A stretch of 64,000 nt of DNA from Nymphaea colorata (lineage: Eukaryota; Streptophyta; Magnoliopsida; Nymphaeales; Nymphaeaceae), in the NCBI RefSeq assembly GCF_008831285.2, contig NC_045148.1:15228802-15292801 (forward strand), in the 5' to 3' direction. Below are positions 9,876-23,950 of this stretch, one piece after another (the stretch's first letter is position 1; each line of letters begins with the position of its first letter). Below the pieces are notes generated by a model. The model was given only the letters and a program-made list of their open reading frames with translations, did not search any database and had not been told where the DNA came from. The position numbers and the translations under genes are program-made.

Positions 9876-11553
9876 GTGGTATATCAATTCATAGTTACAT
9901 CATGTCTTCTCTCCTAATTGAACTTTGCTTTTTTCATCATTCTCTTTCTTTCTTTCATTCCTTGAATGTTATCTATAAATTATGCACGCATGATTGCTTG
10001 GTTCTTTACTTACATGTGAATGTATGGCGGGAATGAGAGTGTGGTTTGGGAAATCTTTATTTTCATATTAATTTTTGAGGTTGGGACTTGTCCAACCCGG
10101 GATAAACCCTCACGAAAATGTACATGTTAATATGCATTTTCATGACATTTTGCGCTAGATTCTTTCTTAATCATCACATTAGGAACCCTAACGAGTGCTT
10201 CGTTATGTTGCTTGTTTTCTTTCATACCCAACGATGGAAGAAATATATCCCTTACAACAAACTAAATAATAACATTCTATACTTATATAAATCATATTTT
10301 CCAAAACATTTTCAAAAAGAACCTTCTAATATGGCCTTAGGGACTTAGCTTAGACTCTTGCATGAGTCCAAGCTCCCCTCCGGCCCACATTAAATTTGAA
10401 GTTGGTAATTTTAAGTTGTTCCTTGATTTTTTTTTTTAATCTTGTGAAGGTATGGATGTATACACATGTTATATACATTTATGCCAACATGATGACCCCC
10501 ATCTTTCTCTCTCTATGCTTTCACTTTCTATTTTATAAATTTTCATATGTGCATGAATACGTATGTATATGTGTTCCATCTCCTCTCTTTCAAATATTTA
10601 TTCATCTTTTCAAGACAAAAATCTTCTCTTATAACATTTCTCATACCCATATATGCGTATGATATTTTTCTTTTCCTCTAAAATCTCTCTTTCTCTTCGA
10701 ATCAATACATCTTTTTCTCTTTATATGTGATGATATGTACACAAGTATGCATGTTTTTCTCTATATCTCTCTCTTTCCTTTCATAAGAGTGTTTTATCTA
10801 TTGTATTCTTCTTAACATTTTCATCTCATGAACTTTCTATTTACCAACTTCAATAAGACCACAAATCAAGTAATGACCCAATATTGGAATCATGTTTGAT
10901 GGTCTACAATCTCTATCCATTTTCAAAAACTTTTCCTTCTTATATATAATAATTATAACAACGAAATCTTAGATGTATGTTGTGGTAGGAATGATATTAG
11001 ATGAATGTTGTGGTAGGAATGTTTTACTTTTTTTTTTCAATCATATAGGGTAAATGCATTCATGCATTCTCACCCACTTTATTTCACTTATGATCACGAG
11101 CACCTCTCTAAAGGAACTTAAGCAAGAAGGGATGGAGCTCTAGGTAGGTGGTAACCGAATTAGAGCAAAATCTCAAACCTACTTAAAGTCTTAAGAGAAC
11201 ACTAAAGTGATTTCAAAATGTTTTCACAAGTTTTTCAAATGATATTTACTAGTTTCACTTTTTCCTCAAAACATTTCACATTTTCAAGCAATTCTTCAAG
11301 AACCCTTTCAAAAGTTTGAAACTCCAAACTTTCAATATTTTCTACACCGCATATAGAATCGAAAAGATGTTTTAGTTAAAACGAAATGCATCAATGATAA
11401 ACATAGTCCTTGGGTTGATTACCCCCGGTAAAGGCACCAGGAACGGTCGATCCTCGTACCGACGGGCGAGTCCCTTTCTTTCCTCTTTCAAAACAAAAAC
11501 CTTATTTTTCTGGAGCACTCCAAAACCAATGAAAATTTTGGGATGCAAACAGA

Positions 11554-11570
11554 TGGCGACCGTGATGGGA
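11554..11570 (+). promoter_or_regulatory. Primer binding site, tRNA-Arg-like
   Basis: TGGCGACCGTGATGGGA begins two bases after the LTR end CA. From memory it is closest to the 3' end complement of a plant tRNA-Arg, the primer reported for Ogre elements, but with mismatches. The same site is at 23953, 33121 and 45659. Confidence 0.65.
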
Positions 11571-12369
11571 CCCGTTATCGTTTGGCTATGATTATAATTG
11601 ATACATTTTCAATAATTTGAACATCTCATACATTGCCAATGATAAAGCATGTCCCCTCTTTTGGCCTCGACCCCATTGGCATTTCATTGTATTGTTTGGT
11701 GATTGTGATTGTGATTGTTTTCTTGCATATAAGACTAATTGAGAAGGATCAATCATGTTCACACATATCTATGATCACATACCACCCTTCTCAATTTAGG
11801 AGTTGTTTGAAAACCATGTTTGCTCTTCTATTTTAATCTTCAAACTTTGGCAACATTGCATTAGAGACAACTCATTTTATATGATTTCTTATATTTCAAA
11901 ATTCCTCATACCTATTTGTCCCGGTCATCATGTTGCCGGGCTTGGTCTTTGGCGGTAGCACAAGACTAAGCCTTACAACTAGACCACACCTTGGGCGGGA
12001 ATGCCCCCTCGTTAGTACCATGAGTGGTAATTTATGGTATATCAACGAGTGATCAAGAAGAAGTTGATGAGCTATACCTTTAGTTGCCTAAGGAAGAATC
12101 TATGCTCGTACTAAGCCATTTGGGTAAGGTATATAAGCATAACTTGATATCGGATTATCGTGATATAAAATTATCTCAATTAGGTTCCTATACCCAATTT
12201 TCTAAAAAAAAAAAAAAAAAAAAAAAAAATCATGATAGATGTTTATGTGCGTGAAACCTTATGTGATGATTTGCAACCTCATTCCGCACATCTACCTCAT
12301 ATTGTCTTTGTCAACATAGTCAATGTTTTCCATTAATTCCATCTTTATCTTTTAGAGTCATCATTCAAG

Positions 12370-13590
12370 ATGTATTCTTTCCAACGTGGTGTCACATTCC
12401 CTTATGATCACATCCTCTTTGGGGAAGGTCCCAAACGGTCCACCTACATTTCTCTTGAGTCTCAACCTTTGGCTTCCGAATGGTATCGGACTTGGCATCC
12501 CACCTTCTCTCGGATGTTTCCTTCTTACTTTGAAGAATGTGGGCTAGAGACAGTGGCAGCTGGAGGAATGCAGTCAGTTGATGGAAATTTGGTACATGCA
12601 ATCGCCGAGCGTTGGAACCCAAGGACCTCCTCTTTTTGATTTCCATGGGGAGAAATGACAATATTACTATATGAATTTGCCGAAATACTAGACCTCCCTA
12701 CCCCAACTTGTGACCCAAATGATCTATTGGAAAAACAATTCCTTATGAACCCAACCAAGGTCAATGCAAATGACCTCATTGCTCACTTTACTGGACGGAA
12801 AACTTGGCATTTAGTAGAAAACCATGAAAATCAAAGCATCAACATGAAAAATTTGTATGAAGAATTTGGAACCTATGTTGAACCTTCTACCCTACCTCGA
12901 AAAGCCATAGGGAGAATTAAACATTGTATGATACTCTGCACAGTAGGAGTGACCCTTTTTACCAATGGAAGTGACCTTTTAGATGTCCGTATTGCCCAAC
13001 TTTTTCGAGTATGGGGGCATAAAGGGACCCGACACTTGTCAGTAGCAATGACAGCTTTAGCCTTCCTTTACCGAGGACTCACTCGCTTTACCATTGGAGA
13101 TATCGACTTCATAGAAGGATGCACATATGCTTTACAATTGTGGTTCCTCAAGCATGCGGGACCCCAAGCCAGTCTATTCAGAAACACTGATGGATCATTA
13201 ACAACCTTGGAGCAATACCGTCGTTTGATCGAGCAATTGAATGAAGGAGAGATCATTTGGGATTATTGTGATCGTCGGCAGAGCCTACCTCGATACACTC
13301 ACCATCATCATGGGCGTACCACACTCTTGGGCCCTTACTTCATAGTTGATTATTGTGCTGATAGATGTATGAGACAGTTCTCTCAAAGGCAGAAGATGGT
13401 CTCTGTGCATGCACCAATTGGAGCTATTCCTGAATTTGACCTTAGTTCTTCTCAATGGACGGCATTGTTTGCAGTAGCTCAACAAGAATGGAAGACACAA
13501 ATATCATACACTTGGTTCATAGGCCCAGTGGTGAAGAAGAAATATGCTGAGTGGTGGGATGCCAACCGACCACCATCCATCCTTCCCTAA
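12370..13590 (+). pseudogene. ORF1 (plant mobile domain/DUF7745-like), one stop
   Basis: This is the same protein as the intact ORF1 at 33939-35159 but interrupted by TGA at 12637-12639, where the intact copy has Trp90 (TGG). The frame then continues to the normal stop. One further change converts the Asp of LLDEF to Tyr. The stop is a G-to-A transition and is shared with the copy at 46473, so both derive from one mutated parent. Confidence 0.8.
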
Positions 13591-13759
13591 AAGTTTTATG
13601 TTGTCAACTTTGTATTCCTTCTGTCGTTGTCATTTTATTAGTGTCTATGGATGTAACTTTTAAAACTTGTAATGCAATATGAACCTTCATTTTGTCATGA
13701 TTTCCATCCAATAACTCTATTTTCTTATGTCATAAGGTGAATACTTGAAAGCCAACAAG

Positions 13760-16519
13760 ATGGTTGAAACTAGATCGCAAGCTAAGCAGACTCCTCAAAA
13801 CGAGGCTTTATCCTCTGAACTGCGTCCAGAAACACTTGGCCTCCCAGCAATCGAGCCAGAAGCTTACTATATGTTCCGTTTGTTCATGGAGCGATTTATG
13901 AAGGAGCAAGAAGAGCAAAAGGCTTTGATGGTTACTCCAGAGACGGATAATGAAAAGACTGCCAAGCAGAAAAGAAAGAAGAAAAACAAGTCTTTTGTTG
14001 AGGATGAAGGCCATTTGAGTTCAGATTCGACAACTAGTAAGGAAGAAAAACCCGAACTGTCTTCTCTCAAAAAGAAAAAGACAACAAAGAAAAATAAAAA
14101 GGGAAAAGATGTTATGATAGAAAACAGCTCACCCAGTCCTATCACCACTGAAAGTTCGGAAGAGAAACCCAAAAGGAAGAGAAAACCTACCAAGAAAGTA
14201 AAAAAGACAAAGAAATACATCACTAGCAGCAGCTCAGACAGTGAGAGTTCTGAAGAAAAAGTAAAGGAGATCAAGGGCAAAAAGAAAAAGACCAAGCCAA
14301 AATTGGTCGAATCAAGTGATGATGAAAGTCCGACTAAGCGCAGATTCTACGAAATGGAGAAAAGAATGAACAATCTTGAGCTTAGGGGGAAGGGGAAACG
14401 TTCATACTCATGTGAGGACTACTACCTTGGCATTGAAGGAGACGAAGACGTGAAAGGCTTGCCCAGAGAATTCATCAGATATGATGGAACCACCTGTCCA
14501 CACGTTCATCTTTCAACCTTTTTCAATGATTGCTACAAAATTCGGACAAATAACAGAGCTTTGTTCCGATATTTTCCAAGAAGTCTTGAAGGCATTGCCG
14601 CACAATGGTATAAAGAAAATATCAATCCAATCGAGCTGAAGGAGTTTGACAAGTTGATTAACATGTTTGTTGAAAGATTTGAACAAAATGCTCCCATGGC
14701 TCCAACCCTTAGTACCATTTGCAGTCTTCGTCAGAAACAGGGAGAAAAGGCTCGAGAATTCATCCAAAAATGGAGAATGCAATGCAATAAGATGAAGGAG
14801 CCTATTTCTGAGACACAAGCCTTATCACTCATTAAGAAAAATCTTGCCCAACCCTTGAAAAGTCTCATCCGCAATGCCCCGATCAAAACCTTTGCTGAGT
14901 TAATTGAACAAGCAAACTCGATAGAAGAAGGGATTGATGAAGGAGATTTTGATAGAATTATTGCTCCTAAGTACAAAGAAGATGGAAAGAAAGGAGGAAT
15001 GACACAACTGCCTGCACAATTTATAGCCAATGCTGGCATTAGAAAGGACCATGATAATAACTACAAGCATGACAAGGGAGTCAGTTTCAAGAAGAACACA
15101 CAGTTTCTCAAAGGCGACGATGAAAGGAAGAACAAACACCCAGGTTGGAGCTACGACCGAAAATTCACTCCTCTGAGCCAGTCTCGGGAGAAGATCCTGG
15201 AATACCTTCTCGCCAAAGGAACTATCGTCTTGCCAAAAGTGTCAGAGCCTCCGAAAATGATGGGAGGAAATAAAGAAAAACTGTGCAAGTTTCATCGTAC
15301 CCCTGGTCATGACACTGAGGATTGTTTTGTTCTCAAAAATATTATTCAAGACTTCATCAACAAAGATCTCAAGATTTGTGATGATAGTACCCCTGAAATA
15401 CTAAGGAATCCATTCCCTGACCACGGAAAGGCGGTAGTAGCCATGATCACTACAGTCACTCCACTTCCGTACCATCCACAAGAGCACATTCGACCTTATA
15501 TTGGGAGCAGCTCACACAAAATCATGGTGGTAGACCAAGGTAAGGAACCTCTAGATTTCATTGCTATGATGAAAGGCAGAATAGAAAGTTTGCCCAAGAA
15601 ACTTCCTATGATTCCAAAGACTTTTATCTTACAAGGCGACGAATCATCAAATGACTCCTCAGATGAAGATCCATGCTATTTGGACGTTCTCCCCTTGGAA
15701 GAGCGTATGGATGAGGGAGACTCGATTCAAGCTTCTAAAAATCAGTCAATTACCTTCTCAGAAAAAGACCTCTCAAAATGGGGATATTTCCATGAAGATG
15801 CTCTTTACATCGTTGTTCAGGTCAATGGGATGACGGTGCCACATGTTTTGATTGATGGAGGAAGTGGTTTGAATATTTGTCCTGATCTCATGGCTAAAAC
15901 ATTGGGGTTTCGTGAAAACGAATATCGTTCTGATAATACCAAGATCTACGGATACGATGGCCGAGGCATGAACAGCAAAGGTACCCTCGACATGAATGTG
16001 ATCATTGAAAATACTAGCCATTGCATTGTATTTCATGTGGTAGACGTACCACCATCATACAACCTGTTTTTGGGACGACCTTGGATCCATCAAGTATGAG
16101 CGATCCCATCCACTCTTCATCAATGCCTAAAATGGAATTTTGGTCCATCAGTCATCACTGTCCGTGCTGAGGATCCGGTCAAGAGGTTGATGCAACCTAT
16201 GCTCCCTAGGCCAATTGATCCGGTAGATGTACCGAGCTTAAGAACAACAAAGGACAGACCTTTGGAAGAATGGATGCAGAACATGGAGATAGATGAACCA
16301 TCCGGGAATGCTTATGCTATTTCAAGCAATTGTGCAAGTTACCAAGAACACCTATTGTATGTTCATTTCACGAAAAACCCCAAGGGTTTTCAGTTGCTTC
16401 TGAGAGGTGGCTACCGTCCATTCACTGGCCTTGGGAAAAATGAAGATGGCATCTTGCAACCAATTAGCATATCTTTTTAGATGAACATGAGAGGACTGGG
16501 ATATCATGAAGGAATTTGA
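13760..16519 (+). pseudogene. Gag-protease with two nonsense changes
   Basis: It matches the intact Gag-protease at 35330-38089. The ATG at 13760 is preferred over an upstream TTG. The Gag core, the Lys/Ser-rich N-terminal part, the C-x2-H-x4-H-x4-C motif and the protease DGGS are all present. TGA at 16097-16099 replaces an Arg codon (CGA) about 75 residues after the protease Asp, and TAG at 16478-16480 replaces a Gln codon (CAG) in the G-patch-like tail. Both are C-to-T changes. A truncated Gag with most of the protease could still be made. Confidence 0.85.
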
Positions 16520-16800
16520 AGAAGATCTTGGGGGCTGATAGTATTCACTTTTGTTTCAAAATCCTCCCATGAATTTTGTAATTTTGAACATATTTTTGTC
16601 TCGTCTCATGAGAGAACCCATTCTATGAACTAAGAACTTTTTTTTTATATATATGCAAATGCAAGTAATTTTTTGTTGTCAATTTCGTCCAACTCTTTCC
16701 TTCATCCTCTTTACAGGATGTCGGAACTCAATATGTCTCAGTTTATTCTTTTTCCACGAAAGTCCCCCAGAAAGCATTTATCAAACAAGCAGCCGGTGAA

Positions 16801-19800
16801 ATGGAACCTATGGCAATACCCGAGTCAGAATTACCAGAATTCACTCAGATTCAGAAACAAGAGCATCCCTCATCTTTGGTGAATGATCCAATTGAAGAAA
16901 TTAATATTGGAACCAGTGAAGATCCTAAAATTCTTCAAATTGGCACCAGTTTGTCAGCGAATGAGAAGAAAAGATTGGTGGACTTTCTTATAAGTAACCA
17001 AGAAGCTTTTGCTTGGACTTATGAAGATATGCCAGGCTTAGACCCCCAATTGGTTGAACATCGTTTGCCCTTAAATCCTAATTGCAAGCCGATTAAGCAA
17101 AAATTGCGCAAGCTTGACCCTCGACTAGAAGGCCCTGTAAAAGAAGGACTAGAGGACTTGCTAAAGGCAAAATTCATTCGTGCCATCGATTACCCCGAAT
17201 GGTTGGCGAACATCGTGGTGGTCCCCAAGAAAAATGGCAAAGTTAGGTTGTGCATCGACTTTCGAGACTTGAACAAAGCCACACCGAAGGATGATTATCC
17301 TCTTCCAAACATTGATCTATTGGTAGACAGTACTGCAGGCCATGCAATGTTTTCTTTCATGGATGGACATTCGGGATATAATCAAATCAAATTAGCAGTC
17401 AAAGATCAACCTAAGACCGCTTTCACTACACCATGGGGTACTTTTTGTTACACGGTAATGCCATTTGGGTTGAAGAATGCTGGAGCAACCTATCAAAGAG
17501 CCATGGCCGCCATCTTCCATGACCAGATGCATAAAATCATGGATGCATATATCGATGACATATTGATCAAATCCAAGACAAGAGAAGATCACATTGAAAC
17601 TCTTGCCCAAGTATTCGAGAGGCTTTTACAGTACAAGCTTCGCCTGAATCCTCAAAAATGTGTGTTTGGGGTTGAGTCAGGCAAACTGTTGGGTTTCATG
17701 GTCAGTAAGAAGGGAATTGAAATGGATCTTACAAAAGCCAAGGCAATAATCGATATGCCACCACCTACCAATATCAAGGAGTTGCGAAGCTTGCAAGGAC
17801 GAATCCAATCCATCAGACGATTCATTTCCAATCTGGCCATGAGATGCGAGCCATTCAACCAGCTACTGAGGAAAGGTGTCAAGTTTGAATGGGGTTTTGA
17901 ATGCCAACAGTCATTCGAAAGGATCAAGAAATACCTTCTAAATCCACCAATTCTAAAACCACCAACGTTGGGAAGACCACTGCAGCTTTACATCACAGTG
18001 AATGAGTCAGCATATGGCGGCTTTTTGGCACAATATGAGGAAGGAAGTCGCATCGAATATGCAATCTATTACGTTAGCAAGACTTTTGTTCAGTACGAAA
18101 AGAAGTACTCTCCAATAGAGAAAACTTGTCTGGCATTGGTTTGGATGTGTCAGAAGTTGAGACATTACTTATTGGCTTGTGAGGTCAAGATACTCTCCAA
18201 ACTAAATCCTCTCAAGTACATCTTGGAACAACCATTCCTTAATGGGCGTATCGCAAAATGGCAAGTTCTGTTGATGCAATATGATCTTGAATATGTGTCT
18301 CAAAAGTCAATCAAAGGACAAACAATTGCGGATCAGTTAGCAGACTTCCCTCAGTACGAAGAAATCAGAACAAATGATGAGTTTCCAGATGAACATGTAC
18401 TAAGATTGGAAACGGTTTCGACATGGAAGATGTACTTTGACGGGTCCAGAAATGTGATGGGAGCAGACATAGGCATCTTACTCATCACTCCAGAATGCGA
18501 AATGATCCCGTACTCTTTGAAACTTGATTTTCATGTACCCATAACATGGCTGAATATGAAGCCCTCATACAAGGACTTCGTTCTTTATTGAGTTTTCAAG
18601 TGAAAAGAGTGCATGCCTTCGGCGACTCTCAGCTTATTATAAACCAAGTGAATGGAGAATGGCAAGTCAAAGATGAAAAGTTGGTGCCATATCAAGAAAT
18701 TGCTACCTCCTTAATCTGTCAATTCGAAGAAGTACAATTGGCTCACGTAAAGAGAGAAGGTAACCCTATTGCGGATGGCCTCGCGAGCTTAGGATCAACC
18801 ATCACTTTTCGAACCAATGAAGCAATCCGCTCTTTTGAGATTGGAAGATTAGAACACCCTGCTTTTGAAACGATGGCGCATGTTCATCATATCCAAGGGG
18901 GGATACGCCTTGGTACCATGACATCAAAAGGTATATGAAAGCGGAGAATTCCCGACTGAAATGTCTAAAAATGAACAAAAAGCAATACAACGTATGTCAG
19001 CAAGGTACTTTATCCTAGCAGGGGTATTATACAGACGTGGATTTAGCACTGAATACTCTCGGTGCCTTGATGAAGATGAGGCAAAGAAAGTAATCGAAGA
19101 ATCACATCGAGGAGATTGTGGAGGCCATGTTGGTTACCAAACCCTCACCAAACAAATAATTCGAGCAGGGTATTATTGGCCTACCATGCAAAAAGATTGT
19201 CACCAATTTGTCAAAGATGTAAAGAATGTCAACTGCATGCTCCAGTAATTCATGCCCCAGCATCTCACTTGCATTCTGTGACATCTCCTTGGCCGTTTTC
19301 AATGTGGGCCTTTGACGTAGTCGGACCGATATCCCCTGCAGCTTCTAACGGCCATAAGTATTTTCTTGCTGTAACAGATTATTTTACCAAGTGGGTAGAA
19401 GTCGTCACACTTAGAACGGTGGAAGGACGTCATGTAGTGTCCTTCATTCACAAAAATCTTCTTTGCAGATTTGGAGTCCCTCATGATATAGTATCAGACA
19501 ATGGAACTCATTTCAGAATGAAAAGATGAGACTGTTGTGCAGCAAATACCACATCACGCACCATTTTTCAGCTCCTTATTACCCCAAGGCAATGGACAAG
19601 CAGAGGCTACCAACAAGATCCTGATCCGCATCTTGGAACGGACAGTAGAAACAGGAAGAGATTGACATGAAAAGATGCACAACGCTCTATGGGCATATCG
19701 CACCACTATGAGAACTCCAACAAATGCCACTCCAGCAGAGCTAGTCTATGGAACAGAAGTGGTTCTACCATTACATGTGTGAAACCTGCTTTGAAGTTCG

Positions 19801-20152
19801 CTTCTCTCATAGAGCTCCCTCTTACTCAATATCAACAAAAAGGCTAATGCAACTCGATTTGCTAGACGAAAAGAGGCTAAAAGCGGCTGAACATGCTGAA
19901 GCTTATCGCCAAAGGGTAGCCAGACAATTTGCCAAGTCAGTTATCGAGAGACAGTTCAAAGTGAATGACTCGGTCCTACGATCTTCAGTGTACCTGAGAG
20001 GACGACCACGAGGCAAGTGGGCACCAAATTGGGAAGGCCCATATGTCATTAAGGAAGTTTTGCCCCACAATTCATACCGACTAATTGATGCTGATGGGGT
20101 GGAATTTGTCGATCCTGTTAATGCCCTTCACCTCAAGAAATTTTATGCCTAG
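16801..20152 (+). pseudogene. Pol polyprotein with frameshifts
   Basis: RT, degenerate RNase H and the start of the archaeal-type RNase H are open from 16801 to about 18530. A one-base loss in the CCATG of the intact copy then shifts the frame. Further shifts occur near 18905 (six instead of seven G), 18937, 19216, 19516, 19584, 19781 and 19842, and the shared TGA replaces Trp near 19662-19664. The many one-base losses in homopolymers suggest assembly error on top of genuine decay. Confidence 0.8.
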
Positions 20153-20285
20153 TTCTCTTGTATTCATTTTCCAATCAATGTCAATCATTTGTGTTTCACA
20201 TCGACTATTCAATCTAGATTCTTCCCAGTTGTAAAACATGACAATTACACTGGGGCATTTTTATTTTTATCGCTCAGAGCTTGAG

Positions 20286-20570
20286 AGCAACCCGTGCAGG
20301 TAAAGGGTTAAACCCGCAATATGAGGGCAACCATGCAGGCAAGGGGTTAAACCTGCAATGCTAGCCAAAGCAACCATGCAGGCAAGGGGTTAAACCTGTG
20401 CTACAAGCCAAGCAACCCACACAGTTAAAGGGTTCAACTTGTGATGCAAGTCAAGGCAACCCATTCAGGGGGTAATCCTGAATTTGAAATCGGCAAACCC
20501 ATGCAGGTAAGGGGTTAAACCTGCAATTTAAGCTCAAACAACCATTCAAGTAAGGGGTAAAGCCTGAAAC
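20286..20570 (+). repeat. Tandem hairpin repeats, internal region 1
   Basis: Same seven-unit array as at 41866-42155, slightly shorter because single bases are missing in several CCC and GGG runs (for example CAACCATGC for CAACCCATGC). Confidence 0.7.
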
Positions 20571-20661
20571 ATCTCTATGAAAATATCTTGCTTGAAAAAT
20601 TTGTGGCGTTTATCTTTGTCACTAAGCACGGCTAACACGGCTTATTAACAAAGAGGGCATC

Positions 20662-23600
20662 TGTAATCACCCCAAATTTTTCTAAAGGACTATGATGTTT
20701 TATCCAAGTGCGAAATTCAAATTTAGGCACAAGATTTCCAAATACTACTCTCAGATCCAAATTAATCCAAATAGAACTCTCAGATCCAAATTAAATCCAA
20801 AATACTACTTTTAGATCCAAAACCCAAGTTCAGATCCAAATCAATCATTTAAGACCGATTTGCCCTCCTTTTGACCATAAACCTCCTTTAGAGGGTGATT
20901 TAGTCTTTTTCAAACAAGACCGATTTGCCCCTTCTTTTGACCAAAAACCTTCTTTTAGAGGGATTTTAGTCTTTTTTAACAAGACCGATTGCCCTCCTTT
21001 TGACCAAAAAACCTTCTTTAGAGGGTGATTTTAGTCTTTTTTTAAACAAGACCGATTGCCCTCCTTTTGACAAAAAACCTTCTTTAGAAGGTATTTTAGT
21101 CTTTTGGTAAACAAGACCGATTGCCCTCCTTTTGACCAAAAAACCTTCTTTTAGAGGGTGATTTAGTCTTTTGGGTGGACAAGACTCATTTGCCCTTCCT
21201 TTTGGCCAAAAATCTCTTTTGGAGGGTGATTTTAGTCTTTTTAGGTAAAAAAAAATTCAATTTTGGGTTTTGGCTCCAAAATCCTCTATAAATACCCCCA
21301 TATCCCCCTCTTGGGCAAGATTGGTCATTGGGAGAAACTCTAGTGTATTCTCACTTGAAGACTTAGAGTTTCTCTTGAGCTCTCTCTCTCTCTCCCTCTT
21401 CCTCTTTTCATTTCTTCTCCAACTTAGAGCAAGCACTTTTGGAGCTTCATTCAAAAGGGGATCTTCAGTGAAGGTGTTCATCTTCCTTAAGTCATTTCCT
21501 ATTAGAGGTATGTAATCTTCATCTCTCTCATTTCTTTCTTCTTTCTTTCATTAATGTTCTTATTATTATGTTATTTCTTTCTCTTAAACATAATGTTGTT
21601 GTTTTCATTTTCTTCTCATCTTCATCTCCCATGGCCAAAGGAGATAGCACTCAACCTCTTTTTAGAGACAAGACGCTATGCTCAAATGCACGGGAGCATG
21701 AAAGATGAGGTGATATTTATTTTATGATTAATCATGTTCTTTCAAGTATTCTTGTTGTTCTTGTTCTTTCTCTATATTAATATCTTATTGCTCTTCTTCT
21801 CTTCAATAATATATTCTTGTTGTTGTTATTTTTTCCTTAATGAATATATTTTTTGTTATTGTTATTTCATTTCTTCAATAGTCTTGTCCTTGTTATTTTC
21901 TTTTTTTTTTTCTTTCTTCTTCCTCTTTCCATGACCAAAGAGATAGCCCTCATCTCTTTGTAGAACAAGAGGCTATGCTCAAGTGCATTGGGAGTGTGAA
22001 AAGATGAGAAGATCTTTCGTTTATATGAATCATGTTTCTCTTTTATTAAATATACATTTATCTCTTTCTATATTTTTCTTATCTCATCTCCCCACAGCTA
22101 AAAAAGGTAGCTCTCAATCTCTTTTAGAGACAAGAGGCTATACTCAAAGTGCACCGGGAGCATGGAAAGATGAGATGATCTTCATTTTAATCATGTTCTT
22201 CTTTTCATGAATACATTCTTGTTGTTTTTTTTTTGTTTCCTCTTATTTTCCTCTCTTCCTCATTTCTCCATGGCCAAAAGAGATAGCTCTCAATCTATTT
22301 AGATCAAGAGGCTATACTCAAGTGCACCGGAACATGAGAAGAGAAGTGGTATATCATTCATAGTTACATCATGTCTTCCTCCTAATTGACTTGCTTTTCC
22401 ATCATTCTCTTCTTTTTCATTCCTTGAATGTATCTATAAATTATCACGCATGATTGCTTGGTTCTTTACTTACATGTGAATGTATGGCGGGAATGAGAGT
22501 GTGGTTTGGGAATCTTTATTTTCATATTAATTTTGAGGTTGGACTTGTCCAACCCGGATAAACCCTCACGAAAATGTACATTAATATGCATTTTCATGAC
22601 ATTTGCGCTAGATTCTTTCTTAATCATCACATTAGGAACCTAACGAGTGCTTCGTTAGTTGCTTGTTTTCTTCATACCCAACGATGGAAGAAATATATCC
22701 CTTACAACAAACTAAATATAACATTCTATTACTTATATAAATCATATTTTCCCAAAACATTTCAAAAAGAACCTTCTAATATGGCCTTAGGACTTAGCTT
22801 AGACTCTTGCATGAGTCCAAGCTCCCTCCGGCCCACATTAAATTTGAAGTTGGTAATTTTAAGTTGTTCCTTGATTTTTTTTTAATCTTGTGAAGGTATG
22901 GATGTATACACATGTTATATACATTTATCAACATGATGACCCCATCTTTCTCTCTCTATGCTTCACTTCTATTTTATAAATTTCATATTGCATGAATACG
23001 TATGTATATGTTTCCATCTCCTCTCTTCAATATTTATTCTCTTTTCAGACAAAAATCTTCTCTTATAACATTTCTCATACCATATATGCGTATGATATTT
23101 TTCTTTCCTCTAAAATCTCTCTTTCTCTTCGAATCAATACATCTTTTTCTCTTTATGTGATGATATGTACACAAGTATGCATGTTTTTCTCTATATCTCT
23201 CTCTTTCTTCATAAGGGTTTTATCTATTGTATTCTCTTAACATCTCATCTCATGAACTTTCTATTTACCAACTTCAATAAGACCACAAATCAAGTAATGA
23301 CCCATATTGGAATCATGTTTGATGGTCTACAATCTCTATCCATTTTCAAAAACTTTCCTCTTATATATATAATTATAACAACGAAATCTTAGATGTATGT
23401 TTGGTAGGAATGATATTAGATGAATGTTGTGGTAGGAAATGTTTTACTTTTTTTTTCAATCATATAGGGTAAATGCATTCATGCATTCTCACCCACTTTA
23501 TTCACTTATGATCACAGCCCTCTCTAAAGAACTTAAGCAAGAAGGGATGGAGCTTAGCTAGGTGGTAACCGAATTAGAGCAAAATCTCACTACTTAAAGT

Positions 23601-23950
23601 CTTAAGAGAACACTAAAGTGATTTCAAATGTTTTCACAAGTTTTTCAATGATATTACTAGTTTCATTTTCCTCAAAACATTTCACATTTTCAAGCAATTC
23701 TTCAAGAACCTTTCAAAGTTTGAAACTCCAAACTTTCAAATTTCTACACCGCATATAGAATCGAAAAGATGTTTAGTTAAAACGAAATGCATCAATGATA
23801 AACATAGTCCTTGGGTTGATTACCCCCGGTAAAGGCACCAGGAACGGTCGATCCTCGTACCGACGGGCGAGTCCCTTTCTTTCTCTTTCAAACAAAAACC
23901 TTATTTTTCTGGAGCACTCCAAAACCAATGAAAATTTTGGGATGCAAACA
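20662..23950 (+). repeat. LTR 2 of the array (indel-rich)
   Basis: It starts TGTAATCACCCC and ends GATGCAAACA, with the primer site right after. It is about 140 bp shorter than LTRs 1 and 5, mainly through scattered one-base losses in homopolymers (for example GCCCTCC for GCCCCTCC in the U3 repeats). Substitution markers such as CATAATGTTG and CCCAACGATGG group it with LTRs 1 and 5 rather than with LTRs 3 and 4. TATA box at 21287-21294. Confidence 0.85.

Larger units (their letters stand above)
8123..11551 (+). repeat. LTR 1 of the array (3429 bp)
   Basis: It begins TGTAATCACCCC directly after the polypurine tract and ends GATGCAAACA two bases before the primer site at 11554. It therefore acts both as 3' LTR of the deleted copy and 5' LTR of the next. 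It contains the ~70-bp repeats, a TATA box, a splice-donor-like site at 8998-9004 and four micro-ORF units (about 9128-9875). Its length equals that of LTR 5 (54782-58210), and the few differences seen are mostly transitions. No protein gene is recognised in it. Confidence 0.9.
11552..20661 (+). mobile_element. Internal region 1 of the array, defective
   Basis: It runs from the primer site (11554) through a leader, ORF1, gag-protease, pol and hairpin repeats to the polypurine tract before 20662. The untranslated leader 11571-12369 holds a 26-A tract (12204-12229) and a pyrimidine-rich splice-acceptor-like site ending at 12355. From about 18,500 onward one-base deletions accumulate relative to the other copies, many in homopolymers, which looks like unpolished sequence rather than biology. 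Shared stops link it to the copy at 45657-54781. Confidence 0.85.

Noticed and set aside
13867-14295. 142-aa antisense ORF with apparent membrane segments
   Set aside because: It is the reverse strand of the Lys/Glu-rich gag region (AAG/GAA codons read as CTT/TTC); no independent signal.
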